Of a DNA stretch of 64,000 bases, positions 55,374 through 62,646 are shown in pieces. Position 1 is the first letter of the stretch; every line of letters starts with the position of its first letter. The notes below the pieces were generated by a model, which was not told the origin of the DNA, did no database searches, and saw nothing but the letters and a program-made list of their open reading frames with translations. Source of the stretch: a virus; the IMG/VR virus record IMGVR_UViG_3300032093_000096, positions 1-64,000 of that record; one strand, written 5' to 3'. The position numbers and the translations under genes were made by a program.

Positions 55374-55604
55374 ATGACAGACAAGAACCAAGGAAAAGAC
55401 AACGTCGTATCGCTGGCGGCCAAACGAGAAGAGAAGGCAAATGCGCCTGCAGCAGAGACACCTTCAGCTCCTCCGCCGGACAAAGACTTCAGCTTCGAAG
55501 ATATCATGAAAGCAAACAAAGAGAAAGAAGAGAAGCTCAAGCTCGAGCGAGAGAAGGCCAACAAATCAGTCAAGAGATCCTACCGTCTCACACCCAAGAA
55601 ATAG
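55374..55604 (+). CDS. small disordered charged protein
   Basis: A 76-residue protein. ATG 55374 follows GGAG; the upstream ATG 55356 overlaps the previous stop and has a poorer site. It begins TDKNQGKDNVVSLAAKREEK, has a Pro/Ala-rich middle and a Lys/Glu helix near the end. Largely disordered by appearance. It ends two bases before the end of the opposite-strand gene. Confidence 0.55.
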   Translation: MTDKNQGKDNVVSLAAKREEKANAPAAETPSAPPPDKDFSFEDIMKANKEKEEKLKLEREKANKSVKRSYRLTPKK

Positions 55605-55605
55605 A

Positions 55606-55860
55606 TCACAGTATCTTTCCAGGCCCGGTCGTAGCGCCCGGCCCAACCGGCGTAGCAACCGGAATACCGGGCGCTACCTCGGCTTGGGTCATTAGGATCT
55701 CGACTATGGCGCCGGCGATCTCACCGGCGATCTTAGCCTGCTTCTGCCAGCTCTCCATCGCGGCCGAGTTGTCTCCCTGAAGAGAGCCGAACTCTTTCTG
55801 GAACGCTGCGAGAACCTTTGTCTCTACGGTCTTCTTGATCATCGGTATGACTAACGCCAT
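55606..55860 (-). CDS. small virion-associated-type protein
   Basis: An 84-residue protein (MALVIPMIKKTVETKVLAAF onward): an Ala/Ile helix, then AKIAGEIAGAIVEILMTQAE and a Pro/Gly-rich tail (GIPVATPVGPGATTGPGKIL). I have seen this helix-plus-PG-tail layout in small proteins near phage baseplate genes, so a virion role is possible, but here it follows nrdA. It overlaps the 62-residue gene by ten bases. Confidence 0.55.
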   Translation of the reverse strand: MALVIPMIKKTVETKVLAAFQKEFGSLQGDNSAAMESWQKQAKIAGEIAGAIVEILMTQAEVAPGIPVATPVGPGATTGPGKIL

Positions 55861-56039
55861 GTCTTATCCTCACCCATCCTCATCGTTGCCCTGTAGCTGT
55901 CGATCATCATCGGCTGCTGAGATAATATACCCAGCAGGTACATCACGTTCATCGTGTTGTGCAAGACGCACGTAGACTTCACCCAGCAGTCTGTGTTGAT
56001 TCGCTCGCCGTATACCCTGGCGGTCCACATGCTATGCAT
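55851..56039 (-). CDS. small protein downstream of nrdA
   Basis: A 62-residue protein (MHSMWTARVYGERINTDCWV onward), overlapping the nrdA stop by eight bases, with a weak ribosome site. It has an NTMNVMYLLGILSQQP segment and a basic end. Coupled translation with nrdA is likely. No family recognised. Confidence 0.5.
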   Translation of the reverse strand: MHSMWTARVYGERINTDCWVKSTCVLHNTMNVMYLLGILSQQPMMIDSYRATMRMGEDKTWR

Positions 56040-57723
56040 GACAGGCCACGCAGTCCTCGGCGCTGCGAGAAGAGATGTCTGCCCTCAGGACCGAGCTCGA
56101 TCTCACGTAGTATAGACCGTTGAGGCCCGCCTCGTAGGCGCGCATGTGCACCTCATGGAAGTACTGCGGGTCCACGTCTGCCGAGAAGAAGAGGTTGAGA
56201 CTCTGGCCCTGGCATACGTACTTCTGACGATCGCCTGCCATGTCGATCAGAACGCGCTGGTCGATCTCGAAGGCGGTGCGGAACACGGCCTTCTCCTGAT
56301 CGTCAAGGAACGACAGGTTCCTGACCGATCCTCCGTCCTCGACTATGGTCTTCCACGTCTGCTCGTCGTCCTTGCCTTTCTTGGCCAAGAGCGCTTTCAG
56401 GAGCGGATTGAACTCGATGAACGTTCCCTTGGCGGTCTTCTTGACGTACGCGTTGGCGTTGATCGGCTCGATGCCAGCAGACACGTTTCCAGAGATTATA
56501 GAGTTGGACGCGGTCGGTGCGATCGCGAGAAGATGGGTGTTGCGCATGCCGGTGCCCTTGCACCACTGCGGCTCGCCGTACTCCTTGGCCATGTCCCTTG
56601 AAGCCCTCGTGGCCTCTTCCTTCATCTTCTTGAAGATCGCGCGGTTGAGTATCGTGGCCCTGAAGTCTCCCATCGACACCATCTCGGACTGCAGGAGCGT
56701 GTGCCAGCCTAGCACACCAAGACCCAGCGCTCTTCCTTTCTTGGCGTGGCGAACCGCAGCCTCGAAGCCTGGGCGACCTTCCGCTTTCTTTATGAACTCT
56801 GTCATCACGCCTTCGAGGAACCAGGTCGCGACGTAGACCGCGTCCGTGTCCTTCCACTCGTGATACTTGGCCAGGTTCATTGAGCTCAGACAGCACACGA
56901 AGGAGTGGTCTGGGTCGGTGTGTAGGTAGATCTCGTTGCAGATGTTGGACGTGTGGACCTCGAGTCCGTGCTTGACGTAAGCCTCAGGCCTATTGCGCCT
57001 GACGTTGCCGGACATGAACCAGTAAGGCTCTCCGGTCTCGAGTCGCATCTTGTAGATCTCGCGACATAGCTCTCGCGTCTTCTCGTCGCCTTCCTTCAGC
57101 TTCTCGAAGAAATCGTCGTCGAGACAGACTCCGTGGTGCAGGTTCATGCACTGACGATTGACGTCGCCCTCAGGCCTCCGCATCCGCAGGAAAGAAGCGA
57201 TGTCGCCGTGGTACCACGGAGCATACACTGCGGCCGCACCTCGGCGCATGTTTCCCTGCGAGACGCCGATGATCGTCGAGTCGTAGACCTTAGCGAACGG
57301 TATGAGGCCTTCGGTGGTCCCGCCCGTAGAGATCTTCGACCCTGCGGCACGGATGTCGCCCATGTATATGCCCACGCCTCCACCGTACTTGCTGAGCATG
57401 GCGAGCTCGTGGTTCTTGGTGAAGATGCTGTCGGTAGAGTCGTCGACGTGTATCGAGTAGCAGCTTATCGGAAGTCCGCGCTCTGTTCCTGTGTTCGACA
57501 GGACCGGCGTCGCTGCGCACAGCCAGCCGTTCCACATGACATCGAAGAAGCGGTCGGCCATCTCCGGCTTGCTGAGATGCGCAGCAGCTGACACCGCTAC
57601 ACGGCGCCACGCGTCGCGGGGGCTCTCACCGGGCAACAGATACCCGCCGCACAGCGTCTGGTATCCGGGCTCAGTGAGCCACTCTGGGGCCAACCCTCTG
57701 TCTTTCAGATCCTGCAGACTCAT
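56032..57723 (-). CDS. nrdA: class I ribonucleotide reductase, large (alpha) subunit
   Basis: A 563-residue protein. ATG 57723 (MSLQDLKDRG) overlaps the nrdB stop as ATGA; the longer upstream frame lies within nrdB and is rejected. Active-site motifs are intact: LPISCYSIHV with the first redox Cys, SNICNEIYLH with the N-C-E triad carrying the thiyl Cys, CCLSSMNLAKY with the second Cys, and LYYVRSSS with the paired tyrosines of the radical path. It ends CVACHA, a C-terminal CxxC for thioredoxin or glutaredoxin. The N-terminal ATP-cone is missing, so activity control by dATP is not expected. It makes deoxynucleotides with NrdB. Confidence 0.95.
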   Translation of the reverse strand: MSLQDLKDRGLAPEWLTEPGYQTLCGGYLLPGESPRDAWRRVAVSAAAHLSKPEMADRFFDVMWNGWLCAATPVLSNTGTERGLPISCYSIHVDDSTDSIFTKNHELAMLSKYGGGVGIYMGDIRAAGSKISTGGTTEGLIPFAKVYDSTIIGVSQGNMRRGAAAVYAPWYHGDIASFLRMRRPEGDVNRQCMNLHHGVCLDDDFFEKLKEGDEKTRELCREIYKMRLETGEPYWFMSGNVRRNRPEAYVKHGLEVHTSNICNEIYLHTDPDHSFVCCLSSMNLAKYHEWKDTDAVYVATWFLEGVMTEFIKKAEGRPGFEAAVRHAKKGRALGLGVLGWHTLLQSEMVSMGDFRATILNRAIFKKMKEEATRASRDMAKEYGEPQWCKGTGMRNTHLLAIAPTASNSIISGNVSAGIEPINANAYVKKTAKGTFIEFNPLLKALLAKKGKDDEQTWKTIVEDGGSVRNLSFLDDQEKAVFRTAFEIDQRVLIDMAGDRQKYVCQGQSLNLFFSADVDPQYFHEVHMRAYEAGLNGLYYVRSSSVLRADISSRSAEDCVACHA

Positions 57724-58709
57724 CGATACGCCCTTTCGTCGAAGTTGATCGTGTTCCAAGAAACGTGCCCCTTGGAGTAGGCAGTGCTGCGGAGCGCGAA
57801 GAAGTCCGCGTGCTCGCCGCCGCTCACCATTATGTCGAACCACTGCGTTATTCTTTTAACGGCCTGCATGTCCACGTTGCGCCAGTTGCGCTTGAGACCC
57901 AAGTCCTCGAGCTTGGTGTTGGCGCGGAAGCGGATGTACGCCTTTAGGTCCTTGGACGAGAGCTCCTGGATCTCGCCCTCGGAGAACACGGAGTCGATGT
58001 AGTCGTCCTCGAGCTCGACGGTCTGACGCGCAGCATCCAGGATGTCGTGTCTGAGCTTGTCTGTCATTATCTGCGGGTTCTCCTCTATCAGCTTCCTGAA
58101 GAGCCAGCATCCTGCTTCGGAGTGAAGCGACTCGTCTCTCACCGACCACGACACGATGTTCGCGACGCCCTTGAGCTTGCCGAAGCGTGAGAACGACATC
58201 AGAACCGCGAACGACGAGAAGAGCGACACACCCTCGGTGAACGCGGAGAAGACCGCGAGACTCAGTGCCTTGTCCTCGAGTGTCTCGGTCTTCGACAGAA
58301 CCTCGCCGAGCCTCTCCTTCTTCGCCTTCATCGCCGGGTCCTTCAGGAAGGCTTCGTACTCAGACAGCGGAAGGTTCAGACTCTGGGAGAGATAGTCGTA
58401 GCCCCAGATGTGTATCGCCTCCATACCGCCGTTGAGCGAGGCCATCTGCTGGATCTCAGGATGCGGGAACCACTTGGCGACGTGGCTGGACCAATACTCC
58501 TCGGCGTCGATCTCGAGCGTCGTGAAGAGTCTCAGGATCTTGATCACGACGCTTCGCTCTGCGCTCGAGAGGTTCTCGTTGTAGTCGCGGATGTCGCCCG
58601 CCATCGAGACCTCGGTCGGAACCCAGTGAGCCATGGCTTGCTTCGAGAAGTACTCGAAGGCTTGCGGATACAAGAAAGGACGATAAACTAATCGCGGTGC
58701 GGTGAGCAT
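57720..58709 (-). CDS. nrdB: class I ribonucleotide reductase, small (beta) subunit
   Basis: A 329-residue protein starting MLTAPRLVYRPFLYPQAFEY. Metal-ligand motifs are visible: MEAIHIWGYDYL (E-x-x-H-x-x-x-Y, including the radical tyrosine), FTEGVSLFSSFA and VRDESLHSEAG. The first ligand appears to be a Glu in TTLEIDAEEYW, where E. coli has Asp84, based on a by-eye alignment. The C-terminus binds NrdA. It is read before nrdA from a divergent promoter region shared with the plus-strand gene at 58977. Confidence 0.95.
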   Translation of the reverse strand: MLTAPRLVYRPFLYPQAFEYFSKQAMAHWVPTEVSMAGDIRDYNENLSSAERSVVIKILRLFTTLEIDAEEYWSSHVAKWFPHPEIQQMASLNGGMEAIHIWGYDYLSQSLNLPLSEYEAFLKDPAMKAKKERLGEVLSKTETLEDKALSLAVFSAFTEGVSLFSSFAVLMSFSRFGKLKGVANIVSWSVRDESLHSEAGCWLFRKLIEENPQIMTDKLRHDILDAARQTVELEDDYIDSVFSEGEIQELSSKDLKAYIRFRANTKLEDLGLKRNWRNVDMQAVKRITQWFDIMVSGGEHADFFALRSTAYSKGHVSWNTINFDERAYR

Positions 58710-58770
58710 TCCACGCCTCGTTGGTGAAGATCAGACTACTGTAGTATAGCCTGTGATCTCAGGTTTATAG

Positions 58771-58777
58771 ATTATAC
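58771..58777 (-). promoter_or_regulatory. promoter -10-like box (TCAGTATAAT) for nrdB
   Basis: TCAGTATAATC on the minus strand, about 60 bases before the nrdB start, in a 267-base divergent gap that otherwise holds small hairpins (AATA/TATT near 58800 and CGTG/CACG near 58825) and no gene. Confidence 0.5.
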
Positions 58778-58938
58778 TGATGATGTAACGGTGAAATAAT
58801 AGAGACTATTCGAGGATATGTTTGTCGTGGTTTTCACGCTGTAGGTGTACGATGGGGTGCGCATTTCTAGAACTCCGTGTCATTACTTGTCCTGATCCTT
58901 ATTCTACCTGGGCCAGCGATCTAAACACGTCATCGTCT

Positions 58939-58945
58939 GTATAAT
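58939..58945 (+). promoter_or_regulatory. promoter -10-like box (TCTGTATAATGCC)
   Basis: GTATAAT 32 bases before ATG 58977. The flanks resemble those of the box at 44772 (TGTATAATGCCT). No -35 hexamer visible. Confidence 0.55.
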
Positions 58946-58976
58946 GCCTTCATCACGACAAAAAACGGAGAAAATC

Positions 58977-59321
58977 ATGACAAATGATGTGCAATTTACG
59001 CCGCTTACAGATCTCTTCATCGACGCAGAGGACTGCAGAAACATCAGAGATTTCATCGAGCACTTCGCGATCGAACCGTCGCCAGAGTTCACTAAAGCTC
59101 TTCAAGAGTTCGAGACCGCGTTCAACAGCAAGATCGACAGAGACATCCTCATCGGTCTTCAGAACAATCTCAGGAACCGACTGTGCGAGTTTATCGTGGG
59201 TGCGAACCATCCGCTGTTCGAGGATCCGCTGATGAACCAGGTCGTCGACAACGCGAAGCAGATCTCGTTCCTCGCCAGCTTCGATCGGCAGGTCGACGAG
59301 ATCCTTCGCTCTGAAGACTAA
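58977..59321 (+). CDS. protein of unknown function
   Basis: A 114-residue acidic, helical protein (MTNDVQFTPLTDLFIDAEDC onward). ATG 58977 has CGGAG six bases upstream; the longer frame from 58944 begins at the promoter box and is rejected. No family recognised. Its end overlaps the stop of the opposite-strand sigma-like gene by four bases. Confidence 0.65.
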   Translation: MTNDVQFTPLTDLFIDAEDCRNIRDFIEHFAIEPSPEFTKALQEFETAFNSKIDRDILIGLQNNLRNRLCEFIVGANHPLFEDPLMNQVVDNAKQISFLASFDRQVDEILRSED

Positions 59322-59707
59322 GGTTTCTCTGTGTCCGGTTTTGGTGTGGTTACTGGGGCCTGGGGTTGACTCTGGGCCTCGAACCGCTTGGCCTGCTGGC
59401 GGATGTGCTTGGGGATCTGATGCATGGAGTCAGCGTGGTCCTGGATACGGCCCGATATCCTGGTTCTGGCGAACGTCGCGAACGGGTTCTTTGAGTCAGG
59501 CATGGTCCGCTGGGCAACCTCTGGCTTGTAGTCCATTACAGCCTCCATCAGCCCGCGCATGCCCGCTTCGTGAAACTCCCAGTCTTCCATGTCCTTGGGG
59601 AGTTTTCCGGTCCCTTTTAGGCTGTTTATGGTCTGGTTGATGAGCGGTGCGTGGGTCGTCAAAAGGTAGTGCATCAGGTTCTTAGGGTCTTTCATCTTGT
59701 CTGCCAT
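59318..59707 (-). CDS. minimal sigma factor-like protein (region 2 only)
   Basis: A 129-residue protein. ATG 59707 follows GGAGGAG; an in-frame extension to 59938 overlaps the ligase gene and has no ribosome site. The core reads EAGMRGLMEAVMDYKPE, then FATFARTRISGRIQDHADSM and IPKHIRQQAKRFEA. This is the pattern of sigma70 region 2, closest in look to FliA-type sigmas (GLxxAvxxYdp...FtTyAxxRIrGaixDxLR...vPr). Regions 3 and 4 are absent, as in T4 gp55 (185 residues), the late sigma. It probably directs host RNA polymerase to phage promoters. The Pro/Gln-rich tail may bind a partner such as a clamp. Confidence 0.72.
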   Translation of the reverse strand: MADKMKDPKNLMHYLLTTHAPLINQTINSLKGTGKLPKDMEDWEFHEAGMRGLMEAVMDYKPEVAQRTMPDSKNPFATFARTRISGRIQDHADSMHQIPKHIRQQAKRFEAQSQPQAPVTTPKPDTEKP

Positions 59708-59725
59708 AAAAACTCCTCCATAGTG

Positions 59726-59734
59726 ATTATATAC
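59726..59734 (-). promoter_or_regulatory. promoter -10-like box (GTATATAAT) for sigma-like gene
   Basis: GTATATAAT on the minus strand, 19 bases before ATG 59707. The plus strand next to it reads CCGATCCGATACATG, a partial match to the other motif class, ahead of the ligase gene. Confidence 0.45.
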
Positions 59735-59774
59735 CGATCCGATACATGAGCAGCGAAACATACGAGGTTTAAAC

Positions 59775-60656
59775 ATGATAACCAGACCGATGCTCGCAGT
59801 CGCAGCCGAAGATCTCAAGAAGATCAAGTTCCCAGTCCTGGCCTCGCCCAAGCTCGACGGCATCCGCGCGCTCAAGGTGGACGGTAAGCTCCTGAGCCGC
59901 ACGTTCAAGCCCATACCAAACTCGTACATCCGCACCATAGTCGAGCACGTGATGCCAGACGGCGTAGACGGCGAGCTGCTGGTCGGCGAGACGTTTCACG
60001 AGTCTTCGTCGGGCGTTATGAGTCGAGACGGTCACCCGAACTTCAGGTTCGCGATGTTCGACTACGTAATCGGAGATCTTAAGCGATGCTTCTCTAAGCG
60101 ATATAAAGATCTTACAGACATGATGTGTAGGTCCTCGTTCGAGGGCGAGCACTTCTCCATAGTCGAGCACAATCTGATATGCGGCGTAGACGATCTCCTG
60201 TCGTACGAGGACGAGATGCTGGCGCTCGGCTACGAGGGCGTGATGATGAGGTCGCTGGAAGGACCCTACAAGTGCGGTAGGTCCACGATGAAGGAAGGTT
60301 TTCTCCTGAAGCTGAAGCGGTTTGAGGACTCGGAGGCCAGGATCAAGGGCTACGAGGAGCAGATGCACAACACTAACGAGGCGAAGACCGACGCGTTCGG
60401 TAAAGTGGAGCGAAGTCAGGCTCAGTCAGGTCTCGTTCCCAAGGGGGTGCTCGGTACCCTCATAGTCGAGGACCTCAGGTCCGGCATCGAGTTCAAGATC
60501 GGCACCGGCTTCGACGACGCACTCAGGGCAAAGCTGTGGGCCGAGAGGCATACTTTGGTGGGCAAGCTGGTAAAATATAAGTATCAGCCCTCAGGCGTCA
60601 AAGATGCGCCGAGGTTTCCCACCCTTCTGGGTCTAAGGTCGCCAGACGACCTCTAG
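59775..60656 (+). CDS. ATP-dependent DNA ligase
   Basis: A 293-residue protein with GAGG nine bases upstream. Motif I is ASPKLDGIRAL, with Lys the adenylation site near residue 28. LLSRTFKPIPN (motif Ia), GVDGELLV (motif III), GYEGVMMRS (motif IV) and FLLKLKRF (motif V) follow in order. The C-terminal ~90 residues fit an OB-fold. The small size resembles phage T7-type ligases. It seals nicks during replication and repair. Confidence 0.93.
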   Translation: MITRPMLAVAAEDLKKIKFPVLASPKLDGIRALKVDGKLLSRTFKPIPNSYIRTIVEHVMPDGVDGELLVGETFHESSSGVMSRDGHPNFRFAMFDYVIGDLKRCFSKRYKDLTDMMCRSSFEGEHFSIVEHNLICGVDDLLSYEDEMLALGYEGVMMRSLEGPYKCGRSTMKEGFLLKLKRFEDSEARIKGYEEQMHNTNEAKTDAFGKVERSQAQSGLVPKGVLGTLIVEDLRSGIEFKIGTGFDDALRAKLWAERHTLVGKLVKYKYQPSGVKDAPRFPTLLGLRSPDDL

Positions 60657-60664
60657 GAGTCGTC

Positions 60665-60868
60665 TTGGTCATCAGGCTAGAGAACAGAATCGGCAACTAC
60701 TGGTCCATCGTCGTGGTGCACTCCGGAGCGGTCCTGTCGGTCAGGCAGTGGCCGAACAAGTACAGAGCCATAGAGTGGTGTCACGCCGTGATGTCGTCGT
60801 ACCGCGAATCCTACCAGCTGGAGGTCCAACATGTCGAAGAGCGCAACCCCGTCGGAGAAGACTGTTAG
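60665..60868 (+). CDS. small protein, function unknown
   Basis: A 67-residue frame with a TTG start at 60665 and AGGAG five bases upstream (MVIRLENRIGNYWSIVVVHS onward). It looks like a small beta sheet plus helix (PNKYRAIEWCHAVMSSYRES). It overlaps the next gene by 38 bases. No family recognised; the start is uncertain. Confidence 0.5.
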   Translation: MVIRLENRIGNYWSIVVVHSGAVLSVRQWPNKYRAIEWCHAVMSSYRESYQLEVQHVEERNPVGEDC

Positions 60869-61148
60869 GAAGCTGAACGCGCTTCGAGTCCTGACCACCA
60901 AGGTCTATCACCCGCTCGACATAGCAGAGACCCTCGTAAAAGAGGGTATAATGACAGATCGCGAGATGCTTGAGATGCGAGCGACCGCCGACAAGACCGA
61001 GTTCTTGTTCGTGGCCCTCGAGAAGGCAAGCAGATCGGGCAAGCTAGATCTGCTGGACTACTCGTGGCAGATCCTGCCGACCCAGCAGGTCGTGCTCACC
61101 ATACTGACTTCCACCGGACTCCACGAGTTCAGACACGAGGAGCCGTGA
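60831..61148 (+). CDS. protein of unknown function
   Basis: A 105-residue protein (MSKSATPSEKTVRKLNALRV onward) with GGAGG seven bases upstream. It is helical and basic at the N-terminus; the segment LTTKVYHPLDIAETLVKEGI resembles a helix-turn-helix in spacing but is not conclusive. It ends one base into the next start (TGATG). Confidence 0.6.
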   Translation: MSKSATPSEKTVRKLNALRVLTTKVYHPLDIAETLVKEGIMTDREMLEMRATADKTEFLFVALEKASRSGKLDLLDYSWQILPTQQVVLTILTSTGLHEFRHEEP

Positions 61149-61393
61149 TGCCGACGACCGTAGAAGGCTACATCATAGTCGGAGGCGTAGAGGAACCAGA
61201 TCACGTGGACCTCGATCCCTCGCGCGCGGTATCTCTCTCGCTCGAGAGGCTAGAGTTCGATCTAGGGACCGCGCTGCTTGCAGACGAGTTCTCTGACGTT
61301 CAGTTCGTAGGCCTATCGACCATGAGGGCCAAGGCTGACATTCGCTGCAGAGACATATCAGGCATGGCCCACAGACTCACTAACAGATGGTGA
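61148..61393 (+). CDS. small protein, function unknown
   Basis: An 81-residue protein. ATG 61148 has GAGGAG upstream; the longer upstream frame lies in the previous gene. It shows a strand-rich N-terminus (TTVEGYIIVGGVEEPDHVDL) and an alternating middle. No family recognised. Confidence 0.6.
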   Translation: MPTTVEGYIIVGGVEEPDHVDLDPSRAVSLSLERLEFDLGTALLADEFSDVQFVGLSTMRAKADIRCRDISGMAHRLTNRW

Positions 61394-61396
61394 ACC

Positions 61397-61669
61397 ATGA
61401 AAGAAAACGACAGGTTCGTTCTGGCAAGCGGAGGCATGGCGGTCAGCAGTCTTCCGATAAGCATAGGCCTTCGCATATGCCCAGAGAAAGACTATAAAGT
61501 TTCCGCTAAGTGGTACAACTTAAGCCGTGAAGCGTTCAGTAGCGGAAGCGACGGCATAAACATAGACGACTTCAGCGGAACACAGCGCGAGAGCAATAAC
61601 ATACAGGGGCGTCGAAACTTCATCTGTAGGACGCTGAACATGTACTCAAACAACGGGAGACAAAGATGA
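61397..61669 (+). CDS. small basic protein, function unknown
   Basis: A 90-residue protein (MKENDRFVLASGGMAVSSLP onward) ending in a basic FICRTLNMYSNNGRQR stretch. It overlaps the AAA+ ATPase gene by four bases (ATGA), so it is coupled to it and may be a partner. No family recognised. Confidence 0.58.
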   Translation: MKENDRFVLASGGMAVSSLPISIGLRICPEKDYKVSAKWYNLSREAFSSGSDGINIDDFSGTQRESNNIQGRRNFICRTLNMYSNNGRQR

Positions 61670-62646
61670 GCGGAAACTTCACGCTGATAAAGAAGACAAA
61701 TTTCACAGACCTCACCGAATCGGTAAAGCTGCCTAAGTCTGATCTCGCCCTCCAGGACAACGGGATCCTCTATCAGTTCAAGTACAGCACGCAGAAGAAA
61801 GAAGAGAAGCGCAAGGTAAAGCCGGGCATATGGTCGATGAAGAACACGAACCTCGGCATCCAGCTCGTTGCGACCGAGCTCGGCAAGAAGCGCCTGCTCC
61901 TAGACGCGGTCAACGCCACAGCCATACTGGAAGAGGCCAACACCTTCTTCGGCAAGCTCCACGTCTACGAGGCGCTAGGCCGTCAGAAGAAGCGCGGCGT
62001 GCTCATATACTCTGCACCTGGTCTAGGGAAGTCGAGCACGATCTCGCACTTCTGCAACGAGGCGATCAAGCAGGACCCTGGGACCGTGGTCATGGTCTGG
62101 CCGACGTCCAAGATTGACTCAGACGACGTCCTAGACTTCCTGGCGACCGGATCTCAGTACACGAAGAGATGCACGAAGCTCATCCTGATACTCGAGGACA
62201 TCGGCGGGGGCGAGCGCGAGGGCGGCATGCGCCAGGTCGACGCCGGGCTACTGAACCTGCTCGACGGCGTCTCCGACGTCTTCAAGCTTCCGACGTTCAT
62301 CATCGCGACCACCAACCACCCAGAGAACCTGTTGGCGTCGCTCGCCGATCGCCCGGGCCGGTTCGACCTTCTCCTCGAGCTCACGCCGCCGTCAGGATCA
62401 GAGCGAGTCAAGCTCCTAGAGTTCATCGCCAAGAGACCCTTGACCGACGACGAGGCTGCGCTGTTCTTGAGCAAGAAGTGTGACGGACTGAGCATCGCGC
62501 ACCTTGACGAGATCGTGGTGCGAAGTCTGCTGCATGACAAAACCTTGGAAGAGACGCTGAACGAGATCCTGAACCACAGGAAGAGCGTGAAGGCGGCCTT
62601 CGAGAAGGCCAAAGAGTCAGTAGGGTTCTCCCTCTTCGACCGGTAA
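61666..62646 (+). CDS. AAA+ ATPase
   Basis: A 326-residue protein. The N-terminal ~100 residues are a specific domain (TNFTDLTESVKLPKSDLALQ). Walker A is SAPGLGKSS near residue 114 and Walker B LILILEDIG near 172. ATTNHPENLLASLADRPGRF, near residue 215-235, carries sensor 1 and the arginine-finger region of the CDC48/FtsH/Bcs1 style. The C-terminal ~70 residues form the helical lid. It has no protease or nuclease domain of its own. It overlaps the end of the convergent ClpP-like gene by 30 bases. Roles could include protein unfolding or complex remodelling. Confidence 0.85.
   Translation: MSGNFTLIKKTNFTDLTESVKLPKSDLALQDNGILYQFKYSTQKKEEKRKVKPGIWSMKNTNLGIQLVATELGKKRLLLDAVNATAILEEANTFFGKLHVYEALGRQKKRGVLIYSAPGLGKSSTISHFCNEAIKQDPGTVVMVWPTSKIDSDDVLDFLATGSQYTKRCTKLILILEDIGGGEREGGMRQVDAGLLNLLDGVSDVFKLPTFIIATTNHPENLLASLADRPGRFDLLLELTPPSGSERVKLLEFIAKRPLTDDEAALFLSKKCDGLSIAHLDEIVVRSLLHDKTLEETLNEILNHRKSVKAAFEKAKESVGFSLFDR

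Noticed and set aside
57724-57843. N-terminal extension of nrdA to 57843
   Set aside because: It runs through the end of nrdB in another frame; the ATGA overlap at 57723 with an upstream AAAGG gives the normal operon start.
59708-59938. N-terminal extension of the sigma-like gene to 59938
   Set aside because: The extension overlaps the ligase gene and its promoter region and has no ribosome site; ATG 59707 has GGAGGAG.
60950-60957. GGTATAAT box inside the 60831 gene
   Set aside because: It lies within coding sequence far from any following start codon, so it was not called as a promoter.
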